Assembly: GCA_902616725.1 (NCBI GenBank)
Contig: CACMTZ010000003.1
Span: 62,001 to 126,000, forward strand
Length of the DNA: 64,000 nucleotides
Direction: 5' to 3'
Source: an uncultured Pelagibacteraceae bacterium
GTDB lineage: Bacteria > Pseudomonadota > Alphaproteobacteria > Pelagibacterales > Pelagibacteraceae
The position numbers and the translations under genes are program-made. Below the pieces are notes generated by a model. That model saw nothing but the letters and a program-made list of their open reading frames with translations, ran no database searches and was not told where the DNA came from. Of this stretch, positions 55,103-64,000 are shown piece after piece. The first letter of the stretch is position 1. Each line of letters begins with the position of its first letter.

Positions 55103-55917
55103 TGTCATTAGTAGAAACTGATTGGCTCGAAAATAATAAAGACAAAGTAAAAATAATTGATTGCTCGTGGCACATGCCACAAACGAAAAGAAATGGTTTT
55201 GAGGAGTATAAAACTCAACATATCCCGGAGTCCATTTTTTTTGACCTAGATGATAATTCGGACAAAAATACAAATCTTCCACATATGTTGGTTAATAAAA
55301 ATGAATGGGAAAAAATAGTCTCAAAGATGGGAATCAATAATGAGGATATGATTATTATTTATGATAATTCTGATGTTGTTAGCTCATGTCGCTGTTGGTT
55401 TAATTTTATCTATTATGGTCATGATCCTAAACTAGTTCATGTTTTAAATGGGGGTTTAAAAAAATGGATAGAAGAAAAAAGAAAAGTAACAAATAATTTA
55501 TCTAAAGTTATGAAGTCAGACTACAAAAGTTTTGAAAATCAGGAATTAGTTAAAAACAAAGATTCAATTAATCAAAATATAGAAACCCAAAATTTTAGGG
55601 TTGTTGATGCTAGAAGCAAAGAAAGATTTGAAGGAAAGGTTCCTGAGCCTAGAGAGGGATTAAAAAGTGGAAATATTAAAAATTCTGTTTGCATACCATT
55701 TGGCTCTTGTCTTAATCAGGATAGAACTTTTAGAAATAAACAAGAACTTGAAAAAATTTTTCAATCTTCCTTAAAAAACTTAAATGATAAAAATATTGTC
55801 TTTTCATGTGGATCTGGGGTAACCGCGTGTGTTTTGGCACTAGCTTATTCTTTAATAAATGATAAATATCGTCCCTGTATTTATGATGGCTCTTGGGCTG
55901 AATACGGGTTAATTTAA
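55102..55917 (+). CDS. sseA: 3-mercaptopyruvate sulfurtransferase
   Basis: Two-rhodanese-domain enzyme that moves sulfur from mercaptopyruvate. The active-site loop is CGSGVTAC (Cys about 236), whose CGSGVT signature separates these from thiosulfate rhodaneses. The first domain, with IIDCSWHMP and YDNSDVVSSCRCWFNFIYYGH, is inactive as usual. 271 aa. Overlaps msrA by one base. Confidence 0.93.
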   Translation: MSLVETDWLENNKDKVKIIDCSWHMPQTKRNGFEEYKTQHIPESIFFDLDDNSDKNTNLPHMLVNKNEWEKIVSKMGINNEDMIIIYDNSDVVSSCRCWFNFIYYGHDPKLVHVLNGGLKKWIEEKRKVTNNLSKVMKSDYKSFENQELVKNKDSINQNIETQNFRVVDARSKERFEGKVPEPREGLKSGNIKNSVCIPFGSCLNQDRTFRNKQELEKIFQSSLKNLNDKNIVFSCGSGVTACVLALAYSLINDKYRPCIYDGSWAEYGLI

Positions 55918-55921
55918 AAAA

Positions 55922-56791
55922 ATGAAAAGATCGACTAAAACTATATCAATTATTTTAATATTTTTTCTAATCATTGCAGCGGTAATTATTGGTAGAACAA
56001 TGATTGGAAATCATTTTAAAAAAAAATTCAGTAAAAGACCCCCTCCAGGAATAATTGTCACCGAAGTGGTAAAAAAAGAATTTGCTGAAACAATAGAGAC
56101 ATTTGGTACTGCAATCTCAAAAAAATCTGAAACTTTCAAAATAAAAAAAGATGATCTTTTTGAAGATTTAAAATTGAAAGACTTTGTTAAAAAAGGAGAT
56201 GTATTAATCAAGTTGAAAAGTGGAAATATTATAGCTCCATTCAGTGGAGTACTTGGTTATACTGGTCTTACGGAAGATATTCTTGTATCTAATAATATAT
56301 TCATCATAACATTAGATGATAATTCAACTATTTACTCAGACATTAAAATTCCAGAGAACTATTCGGCATCTATTAAAAAAGGTCTTCCAGTTGACGTAAA
56401 ATTATCTAGTTTTAAGGATAAAACTTTTTCAGGTGAGGTTGATTTTGTATCAAGCAGGATTAACGCTGATACAAGAAGTATATTATCCAGAATTAAGGTA
56501 CAAAATAATGATCTCGAACTAATCTCGGGATCTCTTTTAGAAGTAAGCGTTAAATTTAATCTTAGAAACTCATTAAGTGTACCTGATACAAGTGTGATGA
56601 TTGAAGGTGACAAATCCTATGTTTACAAAATAAATGGCGAAAATGTTGCAAATAAAACTGAGGTTAAAACCGGTCTAAGAAGTAATAAAAATATCGAGGT
56701 AATTTCTGGATTAAGTGAAGGGGAAATAATCGTCGCGGAAGGATTAAAAAAAGTAAGACCTAGAGGAAAAATAAAACCTATTACAAAATAA
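55922..56791 (+). CDS. RND efflux membrane fusion protein (HlyD/AcrA type)
   Basis: Periplasmic adaptor of a tripartite pump. An N-terminal membrane anchor (residues 6-25) is followed by the lipoyl half-motif and barrel; IIAPFSGVLGYTGLTEDILVSNN and the late SVPDTSVMIEGDKSYVYKING and VVSGLSEGEIIVAEGLKKVRPR are typical. 289 aa is short for the family, lacking much of the alpha-hairpin. It abuts the RND permease. Confidence 0.9.
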   Translation: MKRSTKTISIILIFFLIIAAVIIGRTMIGNHFKKKFSKRPPPGIIVTEVVKKEFAETIETFGTAISKKSETFKIKKDDLFEDLKLKDFVKKGDVLIKLKSGNIIAPFSGVLGYTGLTEDILVSNNIFIITLDDNSTIYSDIKIPENYSASIKKGLPVDVKLSSFKDKTFSGEVDFVSSRINADTRSILSRIKVQNNDLELISGSLLEVSVKFNLRNSLSVPDTSVMIEGDKSYVYKINGENVANKTEVKTGLRSNKNIEVISGLSEGEIIVAEGLKKVRPRGKIKPITK

Positions 56792-59700
56792 ATGTTTATT
56801 ACCGAACTAAGCATAAAAAGACCAGCTGTTTCTTGGGTAATGTCTTTAATCTTAATTATTTTTGGTTTATTTGTCTTTTGGAAATTACCAGTTAGAGAAT
56901 TACCCAATGGAATACAACCGCCTGTAGTCCAAGTCCAAGTAGATTATAAATCTGCATCAGCATCAATTGTAGATCAAGAAGTTACTCAAGTCGTTGAAGA
57001 TGTTATTGGAGGTGCTGAAGGTATAAAAAATATAGACTCAAAATCTGAGAATGGAAGAAGCACAATTAATGTAGAGTTTGATACTAGTATTGATTTAGAC
57101 AATGCTGCTAACGATATAAGAGAGAGAGTTGCGAGAGTTGTAGATAATTTACCATCTGAGTCTGATCCTCCTCAAATATTAAAAAGGGCAGCTGGTTTTA
57201 CTACGACTATGTGGTTGTCGTTATCATCTGCAACTTGGAGTGATCTTGAACTAGGTGACTATGCAGAAAGATATTTAGTGGATCAGTTTTCTAGTATTAA
57301 AAATGTTGGAAGGATACTTGTTGGTGGTCTAAGAGAATTAAGTATCAGAGTTTGGATAGATCCAATTAAACTTGCTGCAAATGATTTAACTATTAAGGAA
57401 GTCGAACTTGCAATGCGTGGAGAAAATATAAGTCTTCCAGCTGGTACTCTTGAGGCAGATAACATTGACCTAACATTAAATTTAGATAAATCATACAACG
57501 ATATAAATTCGATTAAACAGTTACCAATAAAAAAAACGAATAATAAAGTAATTTTGTTATCTGATGTTGCTGATATTGAATTTGGACCTGTTTCAGAAAA
57601 AACACTTTTTAAAGCTCAAACAAAAGATCAGGTTAATTTAAGGACAGTTGGTATTGGTATTTACGCGAGAAGTGGGGCCTCGACAGTTGAGCTCTCGAAC
57701 GAAATCAAAAAAAAGATAGTAGAAGTTAAAAAATCTTTACCAAGTGAACTAGATTTAAGAGTTTCGTTTAATAGGGCAAACTACGTGGAGGCTGCTATTG
57801 AAGAGGTATATAAAACCCTTTTGATTGCTTTTGTATTAGTAGTGCTAATAATTTATTTATTTCTCGGGAATCTTAAAGCTGTAGTCGTTCCAGCAATCGC
57901 TCTTCCAGTAAGCTTAATAGCATCTTTTTTAGGTCTTTATATTTTTGGATTATCAATAAACATATTTGTTCTTTTAAGTTTTATTTTAGCGATTGGAATA
58001 ATTACTGATGACTCGGTGATTATGACTGATGCAATATATCGAAGAATTGAAAATGGAGAAACTCCACTAGTTGCTGCTTATAAAGGATCCAAACAAATTT
58101 CATTTGCAATCATAGCGACAACATTAATTTTAGTAGCTGTATTTTTACCACTAATATTTATCGAGGGAATATCAGGAACATTATTTAGAGAAACAGCAAT
58201 TGCATTATCATTTTCAATAGTTGTTTCATCATTTGTTGCTCTTACCTTGTCGCCAATGCTCGCAAGTAAATTTTTAAATAAGAAGGCCTCAAAGAGGATT
58301 TTTATTCAAAAATTTGAAAAAATATTTTTAGGATTTTCAAAATTTTATAAAGAGACTTTAGATGTAATTGCTCACAAAACAAAATCAGTAGGTTCTTTTA
58401 TTATATTTATAATTATTTGCTCTGTATTATTGTTTAGTTTCTCTAAAAAAGAATTATTGCCAATGGAAGATCGTGGTGCTTATTTAATTATTGGCGCAAC
58501 GGATGAAGGAAGCTCTTTTGAGTACACACAAGAACAGGCACAAAAAGTCGAAGCTAGATTAATTCCACTTTTACAAGCTGAAGATAGTCCATACTCAAGA
58601 TTTATTATGAGAGTACCTGGTTTTGGTAGTTCTGCAAACTCATATAATAGTTTTATCATAATTGCACTTTTAGATGACTGGAAAAATAGGAAAAAAGGAC
58701 AACAAGTTGTTTTAAGAGAGGCTATTGGAAAAATTGTTACATTACCTCAAGCTCTTGCATTTCCAATATCTCCACAATCAATCAGGGTATCTAATTATAA
58801 TAAGCCAGTGCAAATGGTTATTTATGGAAGTACCTATGAGGAACTTGAAGAAATTCAAAAAAGAGTAATTAGAAAATTAAGGTCTAACAAAAGTCTCTCA
58901 AGAATTGAGTCTGATTACAATCGAAATAAACCTGAAGTGAAATTAGTTATCAATAAAAATAAAGCTAAAGATTTAGGTGTTTCAACAAAAGCAATAGGAG
59001 AAACACTTGAGACTCTTTATGGTGGAAAAAAAATTACAACTTTCAATAAATTAGGTAAAGAGTACCCAATTGTAGTTCAGCAATATTTATCCGATAGGAG
59101 GAATAAAGAGGGAGTTTCTAAAATATTTGTTCGTTCTGAGACAAATGGAAAACTAATCTCTTTATCAAATTTAGTTAGTTTTAAAGAGGAGGGTTCAGCA
59201 AAACAACTTGCAAGGTACAATAGACAACGAGCAGTCACTATATCTGCAAATATTAATGAAGGATACACCTTAACCGAGGCGATAAAATTCTTTGAGAATA
59301 TCATGGCAGATATAGCTCCAAAAAATCAAATTACCTGGAAAGGTAAATCAGAGGAAATTAAAGAGACTAGTAATGAATTATTTATAATTTTTGCTCTCGC
59401 GTTGCTCACGGCTTACTTGGTGATGGCAGCAACATTTAACTCATTCATTCATCCATTCATTATAGTTTTAACTGTTCCTTTGGCAATTTTTGGTGGTTTA
59501 GTATTTATTTTATTTTTGAATAGTTCAGTTAATATTTTTTCTCAGATCGCTTTGATAATTCTTATTGGTATCTCGACTAAAAATAGTATTTTAATTGTTG
59601 ATTATGCCAATCGAATAAGGACTAAAGGAAAAAGTATTGAAATAGCTGTGAAAGAGGCTTGTGCAGTAAGATTTAGACCTATCATTATGACATCATTAAG

Positions 59701-59920
59701 TACAATGATCGCAATGATACCTTTAGTTATAGGGAATATTGGCCCAGGTGCAGGTGAAGGATCAAGATTAGCTGTAGGAGCAACCATCTTGGGTGGTATG
59801 ATAATTTCAACTTTTTTCACATTATATGTTACTCCATCTATGTATTTAGCTTTAGCAAAAAACACTAAAAGGATTGATGTAATAGACCTGGAGTTAAAAA
59901 AAGAACTCTCTAAAAAATAA
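56792..59920 (+). CDS. RND family efflux permease (AcrB/MexB type)
   Basis: Proton-driven inner-membrane pump with 12 helices and two large periplasmic loops. The transmembrane motif GIITDDSVIMTDAIYRRI holds the conserved Asp pair, and ATTLILVAVFLPLIFIEG, LNSSVNIFSQIALIILIGISTKNSILIVDYANR and RFRPIIMTSLSTMIAMIPLVIG are family motifs. 1042 aa. Its end overlaps the convergent transglycosylase by 11 bp. No outer-membrane factor follows in the window. Confidence 0.95.
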   Translation: MFITELSIKRPAVSWVMSLILIIFGLFVFWKLPVRELPNGIQPPVVQVQVDYKSASASIVDQEVTQVVEDVIGGAEGIKNIDSKSENGRSTINVEFDTSIDLDNAANDIRERVARVVDNLPSESDPPQILKRAAGFTTTMWLSLSSATWSDLELGDYAERYLVDQFSSIKNVGRILVGGLRELSIRVWIDPIKLAANDLTIKEVELAMRGENISLPAGTLEADNIDLTLNLDKSYNDINSIKQLPIKKTNNKVILLSDVADIEFGPVSEKTLFKAQTKDQVNLRTVGIGIYARSGASTVELSNEIKKKIVEVKKSLPSELDLRVSFNRANYVEAAIEEVYKTLLIAFVLVVLIIYLFLGNLKAVVVPAIALPVSLIASFLGLYIFGLSINIFVLLSFILAIGIITDDSVIMTDAIYRRIENGETPLVAAYKGSKQISFAIIATTLILVAVFLPLIFIEGISGTLFRETAIALSFSIVVSSFVALTLSPMLASKFLNKKASKRIFIQKFEKIFLGFSKFYKETLDVIAHKTKSVGSFIIFIIICSVLLFSFSKKELLPMEDRGAYLIIGATDEGSSFEYTQEQAQKVEARLIPLLQAEDSPYSRFIMRVPGFGSSANSYNSFIIIALLDDWKNRKKGQQVVLREAIGKIVTLPQALAFPISPQSIRVSNYNKPVQMVIYGSTYEELEEIQKRVIRKLRSNKSLSRIESDYNRNKPEVKLVINKNKAKDLGVSTKAIGETLETLYGGKKITTFNKLGKEYPIVVQQYLSDRRNKEGVSKIFVRSETNGKLISLSNLVSFKEEGSAKQLARYNRQRAVTISANINEGYTLTEAIKFFENIMADIAPKNQITWKGKSEEIKETSNELFIIFALALLTAYLVMAATFNSFIHPFIIVLTVPLAIFGGLVFILFLNSSVNIFSQIALIILIGISTKNSILIVDYANRIRTKGKSIEIAVKEACAVRFRPIIMTSLSTMIAMIPLVIGNIGPGAGEGSRLAVGATILGGMIISTFFTLYVTPSMYLALAKNTKRIDVIDLELKKELSKK

Positions 59921-60509
59921 TATATTTATTTTTATTTAAAGAATTGCTGCAACTCAATAATTGTTTTTTATAAATATTAGATTGTTTCTCAACTTTTTTA
60001 GCTAATCCAATAACTTTTTTATTTTTTTTATAATGCTTAAAATTTCCCCAGCCCTCATGATAGGCCAAATATTGTTTAAAAGCGTCTTGTTTGGAAATTT
60101 TTAAAATTGTTTCTGATTTACTAGTATACCAACCAATGAAATCAACACTATCTTTAAATCTAGCTCTTGTTGCTAACTTATTTCCTGTTTCTTTTTTATA
60201 TTGTTCCCAAGTCCCTTTTACTGCCTGAGAGTATCCAAATGAACTTGATGGGCGTTTGTAAGGGATTACTTTAAATATTTTTTGTCTAGCGGGCTTAGCT
60301 AACCAGTCAAAATCTGACTCCATTTTTATAATAGCTAATTGAATATAAATAGGAGTACCCCATTTTTGCTCTGTTTTTTTTGCATACTTGTACCAGAGAT
60401 AACGCTCATTAAATATTGAACAACTATTTGCAGTATTTGATGGAATTGATGAGCATCCTGTTAAGAAAAAAATAAATAATAAAACAAATTTATTTTTTAG
60501 TGATCCCAT
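59910..60509 (-). CDS. Lytic transglycosylase-like lipoprotein (SLT fold)
   Basis: 199 aa with a lipoprotein signal peptide (FLTGCSS). The SLT-type catalytic segment is visible: IYIQLAIIKMESDF (candidate catalytic Glu) and SSFGYSQAVKGTWEQY, followed by a Y-x-x-Y/HEGWG tract. It would cut peptidoglycan glycan strands in the periplasm. It overlaps the VanZ-like gene by 20 bp and the RND permease by 11. Confidence 0.85.
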   Translation of the reverse strand: MGSLKNKFVLLFIFFLTGCSSIPSNTANSCSIFNERYLWYKYAKKTEQKWGTPIYIQLAIIKMESDFDWLAKPARQKIFKVIPYKRPSSSFGYSQAVKGTWEQYKKETGNKLATRARFKDSVDFIGWYTSKSETILKISKQDAFKQYLAYHEGWGNFKHYKKNKKVIGLAKKVEKQSNIYKKQLLSCSNSLNKNKYIIF

Positions 60510-60888
60510 ATTTATTTATAAGACTCTTAACAAAAATTACAACTATCACCCCTAATAAATTTCCAAACAGATCTGACCACTGAAAACTCCTTTCAGGAAT
60601 TAATATATGAAACACTTCTAATAAAACTGAAATTACTAAAAGATAATATAAAACTAGTTTTAATTTTTCTGAATTTAAAAAAGTTAAATATCCTAAAATA
60701 GTAATCAATCCGAAAGCGTAAAAGTGGTTAGAGGATATTTGGAGAAAATCTGATGTAATTTGTGGTTGAACTTTACAATTATCAAAAAAAACACATCCTA
60801 ATAAACTCCCAGGGAATAAATATAAGATGATTAATAATAAATTAATTACATAAAAAAATATTTTAAATTTTGAAAAAAAATTTATCAT
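60490..60888 (-). CDS. VanZ-like family membrane protein
   Basis: 132 aa with four helices. The pattern SNHFYAFGLITILGYLTFL, then VLLEVFHILIPERSFQWSDLFGNLLGVIVV matches the VanZ-like family (EFxQ...R...D-x-x-x-N-x-x-G). Function unknown. Upstream of the transglycosylase, with overlapping ends. Confidence 0.82.
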   Translation of the reverse strand: MINFFSKFKIFFYVINLLLIILYLFPGSLLGCVFFDNCKVQPQITSDFLQISSNHFYAFGLITILGYLTFLNSEKLKLVLYYLLVISVLLEVFHILIPERSFQWSDLFGNLLGVIVVIFVKSLINKYGITKK

Positions 60889-60933
60889 TTAATTTGATAG
60901 TTTTATTTATAAATTTAATTTAAATATAATTAT

Positions 60934-61647
60934 ATGAGTTTTTTAATATTAGTAAGACATGGACAAAGTACTTGGAATTTAGAGAAAAAATTTACTGGTT
61001 GGGTTGATGTTGATTTGACCGAAAAAGGTATTTTGGAGGCAAAAAAAGCAGGATTTTTATTGAAAAACAAAAACATCAAAATTGATTTTTATTACACTTC
61101 TCTTCAATTAAGAGCGAATAATACTCTTAAAATAATTCAACAAGAATTAGATGATAAAAAAAATTTTACTAAAGCTTGGCAATTGAATGAGAGACATTAC
61201 GGAGCACTAACTGGTTTGAATAAAGTTGAAATGAGTAAAAAAATTGGCGAGGATAAAATTTATGACTTTAGAAGATCATGGGATCTAAGACCAGATCCAC
61301 TAAAAAAGGAAAGTCCATTTCATCCACTTAATATTGATACTTATAAACAAATTCCGAGAGAATTATTACCTGACACTGAGTCTTTAAAAGACACTTATGA
61401 AAGAGTTATAAATTTTTTTGAAGAACACGTGAAAGAAAATTTAAAAAAAAATAATGTTTTAATATCTGCACACGGAAACTCTATTAGGGCTCTATGTAAG
61501 AATTTATTTAATTTAGATAATAAACAAATTTCTAATTTAGAAATACCCACTGGAAACCCTATGTTGATAGAATTTAGAGAAAATTTTGCAATAGCGAAAT
61601 GTGAATATCTTGATAAGGAAAGAGCTAAAGATCTTTTAGTTTTTTGA
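60934..61647 (+). CDS. gpmA: 2,3-bisphosphoglycerate-dependent phosphoglycerate mutase
   Basis: Glycolytic enzyme interconverting 3- and 2-phosphoglycerate. The phospho-His is His9 in LVRHGQSTWN, followed by FTGWVDVDLTEKG; NERHYGALTGLNK and the second histidine in ISAHGNSIRAL complete the site. 237 aa. Its end overlaps the convergent nucleotidyltransferase by 23 bp. Confidence 0.96.
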   Translation: MSFLILVRHGQSTWNLEKKFTGWVDVDLTEKGILEAKKAGFLLKNKNIKIDFYYTSLQLRANNTLKIIQQELDDKKNFTKAWQLNERHYGALTGLNKVEMSKKIGEDKIYDFRRSWDLRPDPLKKESPFHPLNIDTYKQIPRELLPDTESLKDTYERVINFFEEHVKENLKKNNVLISAHGNSIRALCKNLFNLDNKQISNLEIPTGNPMLIEFRENFAIAKCEYLDKERAKDLLVF

Positions 61648-62314
61648 AGACATCTAAATTTGTTAAATGATAAAATTTTTTTTTACTTTGAAAACCATTT
61701 AATTTATTTTCTTTTCGTAAATTATCCCATATTTTTGTAATAGAAAAATTTGAGACTCTATATTCTTTAAATAAACTTTTGTTCAGAATTTGACAACCAA
61801 TATATATCAAATCGTTTTTTTCATTTTTTTTTATCAAATTATTTTCCAATGTGAAATCACCTAAAAAATTTTTATCAAAACTTAATTCTTTATTTGAAAG
61901 TAGGAGAACATTATTTAGTTTATTAGAAAAATAAAAATTTTGCATTTGAGTGATTTCATGAAGATAATCTTTGTGCCATAAAGTATCAGGGTTAAAAATT
62001 ATAAAATTGTTATCATCTGAATAATTGATCAAATTTAATATTCCTCCACCTGTATTAAGTATCTCATTTTCCTCTTTGATTATTTGAATATTTATTGGAA
62101 ACTTTTTATTTTCAATAAATTTTGAGATTTGATCACTTAAATGAAATGTGTTGATAAAAATTTTTTGAACACCCAATTTCAAAGTTAGATTTATGCAGAC
62201 TTCTAACATTGTTTTATCATTTAATTTCAAAAGAGGTTTGGGTGTCTTTAAAGTAAGTGGATTTAACCTTGATCCGAAGCCTGCGCATAGTATCAAAGCT
62301 GTTTTAATTCTCAT
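61625..62314 (-). CDS. MurNAc-1-phosphate uridylyltransferase-like nucleotidyltransferase
   Basis: Sugar-phosphate nucleotidyltransferase; the N-terminal GFGSRLNPLTLKTPKPLLKLNDKTMLE is the nucleotide-binding signature, with FNPDTLWHKDY supplying the metal-binding Asp. 229 aa. Paired with the kinase upstream (four-base overlap), it matches the MurU half of the AmgK/MurU peptidoglycan-recycling pair known from Pseudomonas; that specificity is inferred from gene pairing. Confidence 0.8.
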   Translation of the reverse strand: MRIKTALILCAGFGSRLNPLTLKTPKPLLKLNDKTMLEVCINLTLKLGVQKIFINTFHLSDQISKFIENKKFPINIQIIKEENEILNTGGGILNLINYSDDNNFIIFNPDTLWHKDYLHEITQMQNFYFSNKLNNVLLLSNKELSFDKNFLGDFTLENNLIKKNEKNDLIYIGCQILNKSLFKEYRVSNFSITKIWDNLRKENKLNGFQSKKKFYHLTNLDVFKKLKDL

Positions 62315-63249
62315 TTAATCTCTTTAAAATTTTGACTTAATAAATTTTTCAAATCAATGAATGTCCGATTTTGATCAATTCGCATATTAATCAGTTGCCA
62401 TGTGTAAGGAATAAATCTTAAGTAATTTTTTTTTCTATCCCTAAGTGATAGGCGGGTAAATATTCCAATAATTTTAAGATTTCTTAAAACTGATAATATT
62501 TCAAAATCATTCTTGAATTTTTTAATATCCAAGTTTTTTTGTTTTTTTGTATAAAAATTAAAAATTTTCTCCTTAAAAGAGTAAGGAGTTTTTAGTCTCA
62601 CATCATCTATTAAAGAAGCTAAATCATAAGCTTTGTTACCAATTAATGCGTCCTGACTATCAATAAGACCTATTTGGTTTTTAAATGACATTAAATTTGA
62701 AACATGAAAATCTCTATGGACGAAAATATTATCTTTTAATTTTAATTTCAAAGTTAATTCTTTAATAATTTTTTTAAATTTTTTACAAAATCTTTTTTTC
62801 CTTAATTTTGATAAATTATTTTTTGCATACCAATCACAAAATAAATTTGCCTCATTTATTAAAATCTTTTTATCATATTTTGGAATTATATAATTTTGAT
62901 TTTTAAAATTTTTTACTTTTCTATGTTTGATAGACTGTATTTGTATTAACAATTTAATTATTCGATTAAAATAGCTTAGTTTATTTTTGGCCTTTTTTTT
63001 TAATGTTTTGAAAACAGTTTCATTTCCAAAATCTTCTATTTCAATGAAATTTTTATCATATCTCTGAGTATACAATCGTGGTGCTAAAATTTTGTTCTTA
63101 TTTAAAATTTTATTTATTGCATCGTATACAAGTAAATTTTTAAATTTTTCTTTTTTGGCATAAACAACGATAGAGGATTTACCATTTACTTTCTTTCTAA
63201 AAAAACTTCTAAAAGATGCATCCCCCTTTATTTTTATTAATTTTGGCAT
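62311..63249 (-). CDS. AmgK-like sugar kinase (aminoglycoside phosphotransferase fold)
   Basis: 312 aa kinase. FVHRDFHVSNLM is the catalytic loop (Asp) and GLIDSQDALIGNKAYDLASLIDD the metal-binding motif. Genes of this kind beside a MurU-like nucleotidyltransferase are known as the anomeric MurNAc/GlcNAc kinase AmgK. The opening GDASFRSFFRK is like that family. It overlaps the nucleotidyltransferase by four bases and follows tsaE. Confidence 0.82.
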   Translation of the reverse strand: MPKLIKIKGDASFRSFFRKKVNGKSSIVVYAKKEKFKNLLVYDAINKILNKNKILAPRLYTQRYDKNFIEIEDFGNETVFKTLKKKAKNKLSYFNRIIKLLIQIQSIKHRKVKNFKNQNYIIPKYDKKILINEANLFCDWYAKNNLSKLRKKRFCKKFKKIIKELTLKLKLKDNIFVHRDFHVSNLMSFKNQIGLIDSQDALIGNKAYDLASLIDDVRLKTPYSFKEKIFNFYTKKQKNLDIKKFKNDFEILSVLRNLKIIGIFTRLSLRDRKKNYLRFIPYTWQLINMRIDQNRTFIDLKNLLSQNFKEIK

Positions 63250-63262
63250 TCAGGAATAGAAG

Positions 63263-64000
<738 letters not shown>

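Overview
The window is strongly AT-rich and very densely coded. Its content points to a streamlined marine alphaproteobacterium of the SAR11 clade (Pelagibacterales) type: a carotenoid-to-retinal pair (lycopene cyclase plus Blh) next to ispH, an alphaproteobacterial cox operon (coxB-coxA-ctaB-coxF-like-ctaG-coxC-SURF1), lysine- and asparagine-rich proteins, very short intergenic gaps and many gene overlaps. The clade assignment is inference from gene content and order. I saw no rRNA, tRNA or CRISPR array, and no gap above about 180 bp.

Layout. 1-4159 (+): 3' end of crtY, blh, ispH, thrB and rnhA in a tight row. 4163-5503: an apparent insertion between the convergent rnhA and peroxiredoxin genes, holding one HNH-endonuclease ORF, three sequence blocks repeated in inverted orientation at its two ends, and a flanking direct repeat of a small hairpin. 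5504-13620 (-): peroxiredoxin, thrC, the cytochrome c oxidase operon and rsmE. 13638-16615 (+): HAD dehalogenase, DoxX, pirin, quinone oxidoreductase. 17065-22689 (+): ubiA, then the lipid A/KDO row msbA-waaA-lpxK-lpxL-like. 22911-24736: purD-rsmD. 24728-31150 (-): pgi, a lipoprotein, lspA, ileS, ribF and a HAD phosphatase. 31275-33250: groESL.

33296-35091 looks like an accessory island (sulfotransferase, orphan DNA adenine methylase). It is followed by typA, a YczE-type membrane protein, a DUF6134-like exported protein, an FAD oxidoreductase and the pmbA/tldD protease pair. 42330-47812 holds a DCC thiol protein, two unknown proteins (one a highly basic coiled-coil protein), cfa, a dapA-like aldolase, a family-9 glycosyltransferase and a membrane J-protein. 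47829-55917 holds a prolyl oligopeptidase, hsp20, an NCS2 purine permease with a convergent phosphoribosyltransferase, alkA, an EamA transporter, msrA and sseA. 55922-59920 is an RND efflux pair. The end (59910-64000) holds a lytic transglycosylase, a VanZ-like protein, gpmA, murU/amgK-like genes, tsaE and the 3' end of ahcY.

Regulation visible in the sequence: groES and hsp20 share a CTTGAAA-N14-YCTAYAT promoter of RpoH type. The hsp20 Shine-Dalgarno can fold into a ROSE-like hairpin with an internal G-G mismatch. Two clear intrinsic terminators are built into the last codons of convergent neighbour genes. Most convergent gene pairs overlap at their 3' ends. The most novel-looking item is the HNH element at 4163-5503.
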